This document shows, piece by piece, positions 43,098 through 54,041 of a DNA stretch of 64,000 bases (positions are counted from its first letter, which is position 1; each line of letters opens with the position of its first letter). The position numbers and the translations under genes are program-made. Below the pieces are notes generated by a model that saw nothing but the letters and a program-made list of their open reading frames with translations, ran no database searches and was not told where the DNA came from. Source of the stretch: Rostrohypoxylon terebratum (Eukaryota > Ascomycota > Sordariomycetes > Xylariales > Hypoxylaceae); assembly GCA_022497145.1 (NCBI GenBank), contig MU385890.1, forward strand, positions 1 through 64,000, given 5' to 3'.

Positions 43098-44276
43098 ATG
43101 GCACCTATGGTCGACGAGTATTCCCCTGAGCCTGAGGTTTCTCTCGCTCAGGGACAAGTCAAGCCCTCACCGGCGCGGACCCGACGAGAGATTCACATTC
43201 CTCCGTCAGAATGGACGGCACAGATTCATCCTCTTCACGAGAAGATCATTGCCGAGGTTGACGGGTATTTCCTCCAACATTGGCCTTTCCCAGATGCGAA
43301 AGCGCGTAAGAAGTTTGTGGCGGCGGGCTTCTCGCGAGTGACGTGTCTTTACTTTCCTCAAGCACTAGACGACCGGATTCACTATGCGTGTCGACTATTA
43401 ACGCTGCTCTTCTTGATCGATGGTATGTTTCGATTCTCCTAGTGCGGCTGCTGCATCGCAAAGGTCTACATAGATAGGGGGTAAGGTTGACGATTAGACA
43501 GACATCCTCGAACACATGTCCCTCGAGGATGGACGTGCGTATAACGAGAAGTTGATGCCGCTATTCCGAGGCTCGGTCCTCCCAGACCGCAGCGTTCCCG
43601 TCGAATGGATGAGCTACGACTTATGGGAGTCTATGCGTGCGCAGGATAAAGAGATGGCTGACGAAATCATGGAGCCCGTCTTTACCTTTATGCGCGCGCA
43701 GACGGATCCCGCTCGTTTGACCGAGATGGGTTTGGGTCAATATCTAGAGTATCGCGAGGCCGACGTCGGCAAAGCGTAAGTTGAATCTCTCATCCCGATC
43801 TTGTCGCGGACGAAAAGAAGATGAAAATAATGAGCCGAAAGATGCTGAAATTTCATCCCAGCCTCCTTGCCGCGTTGATGCGATTCTCCATGGCGCTCCA
43901 AGTGCCGGCTTCAGACCTCGAGATGGTTCGTCCCGTCGATCGGAACTGCTCCAAGCATCTCTCTATCATTAACGACATCTGGTCGTACGAGAAAGAAGTC
44001 TTGGCTGCCCAGACCCTTCACGAAGAAGGCGGGATATTATGTACTGCTGTTGCCGTGCTGGCTAAGGAGGCAGAGATCAACACGGACGCCGCCAAACGCG
44101 TTCTCTACCATCTTTGCAGAGAATGGGAGTACGAACATCAGGTATTGGTTGATGAGATCCTATCAAAAAAGGACACTCCCGTTTTAAGAGCTTATCTGAA
44201 AGGCCTCGAGTTGCAGATGAGCGGGAATGAACTTTGGAGTAGGACAACCCTGCGATATGGGCAGCCAAAAGCTTAA
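43098..44276 (+). CDS. Aristolochene-synthase-type sesquiterpene cyclase (337 aa)
   Basis: Exons 43098-43422, 43502-43775 and 43862-44276; the first intron splits the metal motif. Class I terpene cyclase features: D108-D109-I-L-E112 (in LIDDILEHMS), the NSE/DTE motif N237-D-I-W-S241-Y-E-K-E245, a downstream R331-Y332 pair, and W/Y/F-rich helices such as YFLQHWPFPDAKARKKF. LFLIDDxLEHMS and NDIWSYEKE are very close to fungal aristolochene synthases, which convert farnesyl diphosphate, via germacrene A, to the eremophilane hydrocarbon aristolochene; length (320-340 aa) agrees. Cytosolic, Mg2+-dependent. A different eremophilane or germacrane olefin is possible, as product specificity cannot be read from these motifs. 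All metal ligands are present. Confidence 0.93.
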
Positions 44277-45789
44277 CTCATGACTGACGATAGAGTTGCT
44301 CTGATGTTTTTCTGATGTTTCTCACGTTAGGTTCAAGAGTATAGAAGAGGTACGCATAGATCAATTTCAGGGAAGGTTTGGAGCATGTTCTACTATATAT
44401 TTGGGTAAGAAGGACAGGTGCGGCTAGTTGGGTTGTATATAGAACCAACAAAGGTTGATCGCTTAGAAGTACGTTGGTCGTTGGCGACCTTTTCCCAAGT
44501 AGGGTCACATTAGCTCCATGATCATGATTAGCGATCAGAATGGGAGCATCAGATGCTGTATTACCAACATCTCGTAGCGACATACCTCTTGATGGTGTGG
44601 GTAGCATTCTTTATCGTCCACCGTCCATCCCCTCTAAGACAGCCGTACATGTAAGGCCGGTCATATAGATGACAAGATCTCAATCGCACGTGGGTGATGA
44701 TATGACAGATCCCTTTGTCGACACTGTAGCGTCTCGTTTTGATGAGATTTTACGAAGACGCCCCCTCCGTTATTATCGTCATATTCATGAATGCTTCTTT
44801 GGTGTCGTCATGAATCTGCCTACTCGAGTCTCGGGTAGCTCCAGACTCCCGGCAGTCAGCTCTCGGTAGGTCTCGCTCATGAGTTCAACAAAATAATCGT
44901 GAACATCAAAATGGCTTTGAAACCCATGCCATTGAATAAATAGCCGCAGTTCCTTTTGATATTGGATATCTCGAATTCTTATGAATAGATGAATAGATGA
45001 ATAGATGTAGGTCTCAAGGAGGGGGCCGATTATAATAAACACGGACGTTTTTGTTAAGGTCCAAACGCGCCAAGCCTCTATATCCAATATGGATTAGTAC
45101 GGAAAGCTCAAAGCTAACGCGCTAGCCTTATTCTGTCCTTGTCGGCAAACCCGGAGATAGACTAACTCCGACATTGTGTCGTCATATCCTATCTAAAAAG
45201 CTCGCGGCGGAATCTACAAACATCCCCCTTTCACATCATGTCGCAGTCGATGAAATGTCACAACACCACATTTAAATTTAATTAATTAATATTTTTGTTG
45301 AGGTGGAGACATAGACTGGGAACTCCTCGAAACCCAATATCTCTACAAGGAGTTATGTAATACGCGCGGGTTTCCGGAAATCTCAAACCCCTCGAAGGCT
45401 ATCAGGACTAGGGAAGATTCAATATTGCCAAAAAGGACTTTCCCGACGCATATGGGTCGGCAGGTCGGGTATCTTTCAAGAAGGGATGTGGCAACCAAGT
45501 GTACACTTAAGATAGGATGTAAAGTAGGTGAGTGTTTGAAATTTTGTCGACACGTCTCTATCTTGGGTATTCACATTGTATGAACAGGTTCAGAGCGTCC
45601 TCAGAATTGAGCTTGCTAGATTCAATGTGATAACCAAAATAGCCGAGTAATACCTGAAACTTGCGAAGAGAGAGGCGAAGTAGGCATTGAAGACCTAAAT
45701 ACCTAGATGACCGCTTTTATAGATACATATGAAATCGCCCACACTACTCAATATAATCACGATTACTCGAAATGTTCAAATTCAGTATC
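44277..45789. other. 1.5-kb convergent gap inside the cluster
   Basis: No convincing gene. Triplicated GAATAGAT near 44981-45007 and an ATTTAAATTTAATTAATTAA tract near 45270. A minus-strand frame (44785-45087) is listed separately. Possibly the site of a lost cluster gene. Confidence 0.45.
44785..45087 (-). CDS. Possible 100-aa protein or gene fragment
   Basis: An intronless frame with a protein-like C-terminal half (YQKELRLFIQWHGFQSHFDV, HDYFVELMSETYRELTAG). The composition looks more like a real, conserved helical protein than a random frame, but the N-terminal part (MDIEAWRVWTLTKTSVFIII) looks non-coding. I do not recognise it. It may be the tail of a lost gene. Low support. Confidence 0.25.
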   Translation of the reverse strand: MDIEAWRVWTLTKTSVFIIIGPLLETYIYSSIHLFIRIRDIQYQKELRLFIQWHGFQSHFDVHDYFVELMSETYRELTAGSLELPETRVGRFMTTPKKHS

Positions 45790-47154
45790 TTAATTAGGAA
45801 CCACCCCATTAGACAACTTCCAATTACAACCATCCTTAGTCATCACATCCGCATCGTGACCAAACAACCACTTCCGTCGCTCACCGTATCCCCAAAATAT
45901 CGGATTCTCCTCACCGTCAATCTTAAGTTTTTGGTCTCGTAGCTCCTGCTCCTCGCCGTCGTCGATGTGCAGGATATACTGATGTTCCCTCGTCTTAGCC
46001 TGGATAAGAGTTGCTCTCGGCTTCCTAATAGCCTCAAATCGTTCCAACGCCTTGTCCAACTCCATATCGGTTGCTAGCAATTGCCTTAACACAGCAGCGT
46101 CCTCGAACGACTGCGCAGCACCTTGAGCTAGGTACGGAAGCATCGGATGACAGCTGTCACCTAACAGCATGATTTTTCCGGAGGGGTGTATCCAACGCGA
46201 CAGGTCCGGCAGATCACAAAGCCGCCACTTCATGAAATCGCCGGTGAGGGCACACAACTTCTGTATGCGTGGATCCCAACTGGCAAACCGTTTACACAAC
46301 TCGCTATTGTCGCCCTTGATCACCCATACCTGGTCGGTGGTCTCGTTGTATGACGTTGCGCATACGACTAGATTATACAACTCCCCATCGCGCACAGGAT
46401 ACCCGACGAGATGAGCGTCCGGCCCGCACCATGATGTCGTGCAAGGATTGGTGATGAGATCTGCTAGGTCAGGGTCTGCTAACAGCTTCTCTCCCGGGAG
46501 AAGGATCCTATACGCCACATCGCCCGTATCTCTGGGAACGTCCGGCTGACCCGTGAGGAGAGACCGCGTTATCGATTTGATACCGTCGGCTGCGATGACC
46601 AGGTCTGCCGTAAAGACTTCACCATCCTGCGTCGTGGCGCTAGGAGCATCAAAATCGTAAGATACGACCCTCTTGTTGTTGAGAACCTCGACTCCGGCTT
46701 TCTTCGCGGCGTATAGCAGAGACTCGTGAAGATCCGCGCGGTGTACCAGGTAATAGGGCGCCCCGTGCTCCTCGACGATGTTGTCGAACGGTATTTCGAC
46801 TATGGTAGATCCGTCCTTCCACCGAACGAAGTGATACCGCTTCGATACCGACTTCTTCATCTTCTCCAGGTCGACGCCCCAGCGGAGTAAGAGACGAGTC
46901 GAGTTGGGTGGTAGCCTAATGCCCGCGCCAGCCTACCCCCGAGAGTAAGCTTTGATAGATGGATCATGATCCGCGTGCTTGATTTGAGATCATGACTGTT
47001 GATGGTGGCTGTATATGCTCACCTCGGCAAATTCAGGAGCCGCGTCGATTACGCGAACTGCATGTCCGTCAGTCCGAAGAGCCAGGCTGGCAGCGAGACC
47101 ACCGAGTCCGGCGCCGACGATAAGGATGTTAAGGGATCTTTTGGCACCGGCCAT
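45790..47154 (-). CDS. FAD-dependent aromatic-hydroxylase-type monooxygenase (424 aa)
   Basis: Exons 47023-47154 and 45790-46932 (intron GTGAGC...GGGGGTAG; junction APEFAE|AGAGIRLPPN). The FAD/NADPH-binding features of group A flavin monooxygenases are present: GxGxxG as VGAGLGGLAASLAL (residues 13-26), R-rich LPPNSTRLLLRWG, the DG motif LVIAADGIKS, and the GD motif MLLGDSCHPMLPYLAQGAAQ. Close in type to fungal salicylate-hydroxylase-like enzymes in terpenoid and meroterpenoid pathways, where they epoxidise or hydroxylate. No signal peptide. Divergent from the MFS transporter (852 bp). Likely epoxidation or hydroxylation of the eremophilane (inference). Confidence 0.9.
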
Positions 47155-48006
47155 CTTTCGTGCAATTATGAATTATGATTAGAAGCCCTAAGCTTAGTCT
47201 TTCGGATATTTTTAAATTGGAAGGAAAATACATCCAGCCTAAGTCGGTTCCTCGAGCACCTACCAGCAAAGAGCACGCCCTTTATATTTCCGTCGAGACA
47301 TGACAATCCCAAGGCTCTTCACCCGCGACTCTTCATTAAATTGGCGACTCATCGTCAATAGCTATACCGAGTACCGTTGTCTCGTGTCGATAACCAAGGC
47401 TTAGTTGGAACGATTTTGAGGCTAAGTCGGAGACTAAGATATAATAGGGCGGGTTCATGACTCCGGTATCCACCTTGGCGATATCAGATAAGCGGAGGTA
47501 GATCTATCGCCATGTATCCCTGCGCGTCGCGACTTCGCCAAAGGTAATTTCACGTGGAGGGAAAAAAGGAAAAAAGAAGAGGTTGACCGAGGAGTTACCA
47601 GGAGTACAGTGGGACCTTCCCCGGATTCATGATTCCTCCACCAGTTTGATACTATCTCCAATTGTATGGGGTCGGTTTGTTTAGTTCGTTTGCTACAGCA
47701 GGTCGCGGGTTTATTCCCCACATCCCCAGATCTGCTAAGTTTTTAGTTCGTGAATTAGCTTCTCGAGTCCCGCTAGCTTCTACTAGCTCCCGCTGTCTGT
47801 CCCAACCTGTCGGTGATCGAATCGTATCGACTTGAGAATCCGACTGCTGAGCAAAAACTTGGCTGAGGATATTTATGCGGGGAGCTTTGGAGCATTCTTA
47901 GATCTTTTCAATCGAATCCCCTCGGTTGATCGTTCGACTTTTCTTTCTTTCTTTTTTCTTTTTTTTTATAAAAAAAAGCCTCATTTTTTTTTGGACAAAT
48001 TTCACG
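47155..48006. promoter_or_regulatory. Divergent promoter: FAD monooxygenase / MFS transporter
   Basis: 852 bp between outward starts. It contains a T-rich tract just before the transporter ATG (47938-47990) and a CGGAGA half-site near 47428. No gene supported. Confidence 0.5.
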
Positions 48007-49765
48007 ATGAAGCCAAGCTTAGAGGGCCAGTCGCGTGAGCCGTCAGAGCTCGAGAAGCAGAACTTGTCTCACTCAGAGACCCCTACTCGCGAAGAAGAGA
48101 TTATTGGCCCGCTCGAAGCCAAGAGGATTCTGCGAAAGATCGATTGGCGAATCATTCCACTGCTTCAATTCCTATACATGTTGACCTTCCTCGATAGGGT
48201 AAACATTGGAAATGCCAGATTATGGAACTTAGAACGCGATCTGAAGATGACGGGTTACGATTATAATATCGTCGTGTTAAGTCAGCTTACCTCGACGTTA
48301 TTCGAATATGTATTATGTATATACTAATTCCGACAGTCTTTTATATCCCTTACATACTATTGGAAATCCCGTCGAATTACTTTTTTAATCGCGTCGAACC
48401 TAGAAAGTTCATGGCTATCATAATTATGGGCTGGGGTTGTATGATAACATCTCATCTTGTTACAATATCTTTTGCGCTCTGCAACATGACTAATTGGCTA
48501 AGTGACGGTGACTTTCGCCGGATTTTCGCAAAGCTATGCGGGACTTCTTGTTACTCGCGTGCTCATCGGGATTTTTGAGGCTGGGATGTTTCCGGGATGT
48601 ATATATCTCATCTCTGGGTAAGTCGCCTTTCGTTTGGTCAATTCTCTTTAAAAAAAAATCACTCATCAACCGTATGAAAATGATATCGATATTTTCTCTT
48701 CCCTTGGTGCTTATGGACTAACAAATGTAGATGGTACCGAAGGCACGAACTTCTAACTCGTATGGCCTTCTTTTTCGTCGCCAACGACATCGCCGGAACC
48801 ATATCAGGACTTCTCGGCGCAGGCTTGGGTTCTCTCGATGGAGTCCACGGCTATTCCGGATGGCGATGGATCTTCTTCATCGAAGGTGCGATGACAAGTC
48901 TTTCGGCGATCCTTGCTTGGTTTTTTATCCCTCCTTTCCCCGAAGACAGCACTTTCTTAACCCCGACGGAAAAGAAATGGCTGTTGGAGAGGTTGAAGAA
49001 GGACAATAAGGGCATGTCTCATGAAAGAATGACTGTAGCATCGGTCATGGACTCTCTTAAGGACTGGAAGGTCCTCACATCCGGCGTCATTTATTTGGGG
49101 GTTTGCACTACGGCGTATTCCATCTCAGTCTTCCAACCGACGATTCTACTTACATTTGGTTGGGACGACCTGAAGTCTAACCTCCTAAGCGCACCACCTC
49201 GACTCGCATCCGGAATCATTTCAGTACTATTCGGAATATGGTCGGATCGTGTTCAGCGCAGAGGAATTTTCTGTCTCGGCGGGTTCTTGCTTAGTATATT
49301 GGGCCTGCTTCTAGTAGCATTCTTGAAAGGCGACTTGAGATATATGGGGATATACTTTGCCGCAATCGGTATTTATATCGTTCAACCGTTGTCCATTGCT
49401 TGGTGGTAAGTTCTTCATCTCCTCAGCCGGTGCCCACACCTAACAATCCGCGTAGCGCAAATCAAGTCACCAGCTCCAATAAACGGGGAACCATCACCGC
49501 TTTTGCTGGAACCATAGGCCAAGTCGGTGGCATCATCTCAGCTGTCGTCTTCCCATCCAAAGATGGTCCCAAGTATATCCCGGGTATCATGACTTGCATC
49601 GCTTTACAGATCGCGGGAATGATCGCCGCGGTCAACTTGTGGGCCTGCTGCTATTATGAGAACAAACAGCGCGACGCGGGCAAACGCGACTACCTGCGAG
49701 AATTGCCTCAGGAAGAACAGGATCGGCTAGGGGAGAAGCATCCCGACTTTCGATACACTCTTTAG
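48007..49765 (+). CDS. MFS transporter, allantoate-permease-like (491 aa)
   Basis: Exons 48007-48280, 48337-48438, 48503-48617, 48731-49405 and 49456-49765, all in frame. The first donor, GTCAGC, is weak. N-terminal cytosolic segment, then RKIDWRIIPLLQFLYMLTFL with the family motif FLDRVNIGNA, EIPSNYFFNRVEPRKFM, LVTRVLIGIFEAGMFPG, GWRWIFFIEGAMTSL, and later helices such as GVIYLGVCTTAYSISVF and YMGIYFAAIGIYIVQPLSIA: about 12 transmembrane segments. This is the anion:cation symporter (Dal5-like) group, usually vitamin, allantoate or organic-anion carriers. In this cluster it may export an acidic terpenoid or take up a precursor (inference). It is not the DHA1/DHA2 drug-exporter type more usual in such clusters. 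Confidence 0.9.
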
Positions 49766-50047
49766 TGATAGGGAATTGTATATAATCCTCAAATTTGCAC
49801 ATGGTGAGATTTTTGTATATTGGAAAGTTCACTGGACTTCTGGGTCAAGTCTGGTTTGTTTGGGGTCATCGGTGGAAGAGCCCTGGAGGAAATGCAAGTG
49901 GAACCGTCGCTGTATTATAGGGGGTAAAGTGCACTAATTTTCACGATAGCGTCAACCTTATTTATCCCTGTCAAAATCAGGTGTATGTATAATTCTTGAT
50001 ATTATCTATTGAAAACTTTTAATCTCCCTAATTTTCCTAAACTATTA

Positions 50048-52942
50048 CTATTGAGGCCTCGCCGGTGAATTCCCATATCCCATAGAAATATCAATTCCTC
50101 CTCCAGGTAACGTTGTAACCCAATCTACATCGCCCACCACCCCACCAACGTGACCCGCCCACCCGGTATACCCGTCTAGCTCGGCGCCCCCTTCGATGGT
50201 ATGAGCCAATGGGATCATATCGTTAGACCAGTAGAAGGACTCTAGCGTCTGAGAACCTATGAAAGCTCCCGCTGCGATCTGATTCGGATCCAGCGGTGAG
50301 TTCCCGGCGACTCCGTTGATCTGGGGGCCTACTACTACACTGGTCTCCAGGCCTTCGTCCGTTAGTAACTTGGGCGGCATGTATCGATAATTAACGTAAT
50401 CGGCAAAGTCAGCGAGAAGCGTAGCGAAACGGTTCATCGTGCCGCTCTTCTCGACTCTCCCCGAGATGGACTTGAGATGTTCTATCAAACCCCTAAAGGT
50501 CTCGAGAACCCTTACTTCTTCCGGAGGGATATTATGCCGAAGCATACCGGACGATAAGATCATAGACGCCCAATAGACGTAAAAGATATCCAGGCCCGAA
50601 ACTCCGTTGACTAGGTCGAATGAGTTTAGCAGCATGATGATCATGGCCATCTGGGTAGCGTGGCGTAGGCAAGTTCCGGCGAGCAGGGCCTGCCGAGTAG
50701 CCGAGTGGCTTGATTCCTCGGCCGGTGGTTGGTTGACGGATAACTCTTGCAGCAGGAAAGGGCGGGTGGTGAACAAGCCGGTGTAGTGGTACAGCAGATG
50801 GAGCATGAGCGCTGCCCGCAGCGATGATCTCTGCCATCGGAGTAGCGATCTTAAGTCGTTGAATCCTATCGCGTTCGGCTCCTTGTCATCCAGGAGACGC
50901 TCTCCCGTTTTTATAGGTGGGATATTGAGCCATTGTTGTTTTGATATGTCGGTTCTCCATTGCTCGAGCTCTAGGAGAATCGATTCCGGGGTGGGAAGAA
51001 CAGAATCTTTGGCGGCTAGGGGTTCACCTATTCCTACGTTTGTTCTACTCCTGCCGAGTATCTGATGCAGGCGTATGCTAAAAGAAATTAGCACGGCATC
51101 GCCACCGCCACCGTTGTCATCCACTGAAGTACACCGTTAGTACCTGGTACATGCTCCCGATATTATAGAGGACAGGGGAACCTCGAACAAATTCACTTAC
51201 GCATTCCCGGACGTGGCGGAGTTACTTCGACGTCTGGATCGTTGATACCGCTTGGTCGGCCGAGGGTAGTAGCCAAGAACTGTTCGAACCCATACAGCGT
51301 GCAGAAAACGCGCTTTCGGATTTCCCTCTCGATCGGATTAAAAGCCGACTCCGTGTCTCTCCGATGAAGCCCTAACCCGAACGCGATCCTCGACGCCGTT
51401 CCGACGAGATTCCACGTCGCGTTTCGCTCGTTATTATTGTGAAGAAACAGACCTAGCAAAAGCAAGGCTCGGAGGTTGTATAGCGTACACTTGCTGATGA
51501 GATGCGGCAGAAGGGATCTGGCCGACGATACGCAATGTCTTCGCAGCGCGTGGTGATCAAGGTTAGGTTCGAGATCAGGTTCGCTCATGCTGCCGAATAC
51601 CAGCATCATATAGATACATGCTAATAAACCCGGATCCGGGTCCTTTTCCTCGTGATCCTGACTTCCTATGTTGTTGAACCTTCGAGTCTGGGCCTCGTAA
51701 TCGCCTTGAAACGTTCCCCGATGAAAGAGGACGAAGTCGTTATGGACATTCTGGAAAAAAGATTGTAATAATCTATCGAGTACATCTGGCTTAGGAAGCC
51801 GACTCCACGACTCTTCGATACCGATGGACGGCCTCCGAACACGACTGCTCTCGAACGAGGAGGCGATGCTTCTGGGCGATCGTTGATCACGAATAGTGGA
51901 TACGGAGACGTCATCGGCATTCCTAGGGTCGAGAGCGTCTTCGTGGACATCTTCCACCTCCAGCGCTTGGGCTCCATCGTCTTCGGTAAACTTGGCAACG
52001 CTAGGAGGCGTGTGACTTTGGGATCCGGGTCTCTGATCCCGAGATATCAAAAGTCTTCTTAGCTTGCCAAGAAACTGGAGACCACCAGACGGCCCGATGT
52101 AATGCTCCTTTCCAGATGTATCGGTGACGAGACACGTCGTGCTATCCACCGAGTGTGGGCTTTCTGTCTGTGTAGATGGGTGGCTAATATGTCTCACTCC
52201 GGAGCGGGTGGATTGGTTCACATGCGGCACGGAGAACCGCTCATTGGGAGGTTCCGATTGTCTAGGTATTCTTATAGCATCATCTACCTTTACCGACACG
52301 TCGTTGCTAGTGTTATGGGATAGATCGGGCATCTGATATCCTCTCGACAATCCGAGCCGCATGAGGTCCGCCACCGACTCGGTAGCCTCGTCCGCGAACG
52401 CCCCTCTGACGATGGCTTCTAGACATCGGAAGCTATACGCAACTTAGCGTTTGAGCTCAGGGGATTAAGTAGCAACGTAAGATATGAAAGTCCGGTATCC
52501 GGTTCTAGAAAATGTCATGTCCGAGTTGATCCGAGCTAAGACCTACCGATCGCTGAGATCTTCCACGTTACCGTAGAAGCGGGTTTTTCGAGGAAGCGTG
52601 AACGTGCATTCGACGTCTTGTGCTAGACACGCCGTACAACGGTTGGCCTCTCCTGGTGCAGGTATGCATCTGCAACGTTTCTAGCTCTTCTCGTCAGTTG
52701 ATTCGTCTTGGACATGACTTTGGTAAAAAAAAAAAAAAAAAAAGGGCGCGGGTCGTCGTTCGTACCTTTCGACACAGGTCACAACTTTGGATACCGCGTT
52801 TCCGCTGGTCTTCCGGGACGCGGCGGGCTCTCCGTTTTGCTTCCGCGGCCCTAGCAGAACTAGAGCTAGAGCTGGTTCCGGCGGTGCTCATGGTTTTTAG
52901 TTTGTCGGGTGAAGAATCCCTTGGAAACGTCGGATCGCTCAT
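50048..52942 (-). CDS. Zn2Cys6 / Fungal_trans transcription factor (872 aa)
   Basis: Exons 52766-52942, 52547-52680, 51201-52432 and 50048-51123; the total of 2619 nt is divisible by three. The zinc cluster spans the first intron: C54-DL-C57-(x6)-C64-(x9)-C74-TA-C77-(x6)-C84 (SCDLCRK|KRCRCIPAPGEANRCTAC). The fungal_trans middle homology region is visible around LLQSFFQNVHNDFVLFHRGT, CIYMMLVFGSMSE, LYNLRALLLLGLFLHNNNER and ASRIAFGLGLHRRDT...RVFCTLYGFEQFLATTLGRP. This is the full-length XlnR/Fungal_trans type. It closes the cluster on its right. Intron 1 holds a 19-A run (plus strand). The start could be Met1 (52942) or Met18. Probable second regulator, or a boundary gene. Confidence 0.9.
52725..52743 (+). 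repeat. A19 homopolymer inside an intron
   Basis: Nineteen consecutive A (poly-T on the coding strand of the regulator) within intron 1 of the Zn2Cys6 gene, next to the donor. Prone to length variation and sequencing error. Confidence 0.8.
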
Positions 52943-53488
52943 TCCTGACCCGTAAATTTACTACTATTAGATGCTACTAGTATGGAGACCGAGAAACCGA
53001 GAAACGACTTATGTATGACTCCGCGACAGCCTCACTTGCATGGGTCTATTCTCCGCACGAGCACTAGACGATCCATGCTGCCGGGTCTAATACTTTACTG
53101 CAACAAGTATGGTATTTCCGTACCCCGCATAGGAGTCATGTTTCCGGGTCCTTTTCTAAAGACGCGTTAGTATCCTTTGGTATTAGTATCTCGAAACAAT
53201 ATGGCATTGCATGCGGGAGTAGCTTCGAAATTTCCATATTCGATAGGTATCCTCTTAATAATAGCTATATTACCTACTTCTGAGGTTACTTCCAAGCGTA
53301 TTTGGAGTCGTTATTGTGGATCCTCGTCAATATCTCGTCGATATCTTGTTCGCGTCTTAGTTGTATGAATTGTGAGCTGACTGGATGTCGACATCTACGA
53401 ACATCATGACGACCTTTAATACAATCGTTCTCTCTGTCATCCTCGCGTACGATTTCCTACGCCAGAACAACGGCCTCGCCCGAACGCC
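52943..53488. other. Right border of the terpene cluster
   Basis: No gene supported. Upstream region of the Zn2Cys6 regulator, abutting a hydrolase relic. Confidence 0.4.
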
Positions 53489-54041
53489 ATGCTCCGACTA
53501 GATGGATCCTCCTCTCCAATCCCCCTATGCGCTCCGTTTACATCACGAGACCACGTCGTCCCAAGGCTTATTTCGGAAGGCTTTAACGTGCTACGCTACG
53601 ATCCACCCGATCATGGAGCTTCCACCGGAGCTTCCAACGTCCCGGAAGATCTATCTGTTACAACGTTCCGTTCATTAGCCGAGGACGTTCGCGAACTTCT
53701 TAATAATCTTGTGATTACGCAGTTAGATAGTCGACACGCTCGAACGCTGGTTTAACCAAGCGTAGATAGATACAAACCCGGAAGAAACACGTCGTATGCG
53801 AGAGCTAATATTGGAGGCACTATTCGTTGTTGGTGAGAAAGAGGCAGACGTACCCGAAACCATGGACCTTTTACGAACAGCAGTCGAGCCAAGGTTGATA
53901 AGGTCAAGAAAATCCATAGACGTACACGTGATTAAGAATGCTGGTCATGTCTGCTATGCTGATGGCTTTGGTGAATTCATTGCTGATATAACTCGTTTCT
54001 TACGTACGCGAAACCAGTTCGACAGGAGCACATTCGAATAA
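53489..54041 (+). pseudogene. Alpha/beta-hydrolase relic lacking the nucleophile region
   Basis: Two recognisable parts are fused with the middle missing. The first reads SRDHVVPRLISEGFNVLRYD then PPDHGASTGA and SLAEDVRELLNNL (53489-53730). It jumps directly to a segment that in another frame reads ERWFNQA, TAG, IDTNPEETRRMREL (about 53743-53812). Next come ALFVVGEKEADVPETMDLL and the catalytic-His region VHVIKNAGHVCYADGF near 53925-53965. The G-x-S-x-G nucleophile elbow and cap region that should lie between are deleted, as is most of the segment before ALFVVGEK. The N-terminus is also missing. A dead gene at the cluster edge; it could once have been a cluster hydrolase (inference). Confidence 0.75.

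Noticed and set aside
47941..47995. T-rich tract considered as a terminator
   Set aside because: It lies directly upstream of the transporter ATG and is more likely a pyrimidine-rich promoter or leader element.
52766..52942. The first exon of the right-hand regulator read as a half zinc finger (only two cysteines)
   Set aside because: The remaining four cysteines follow in exon 2 once intron 52681-52765 is removed; the zinc cluster is complete.
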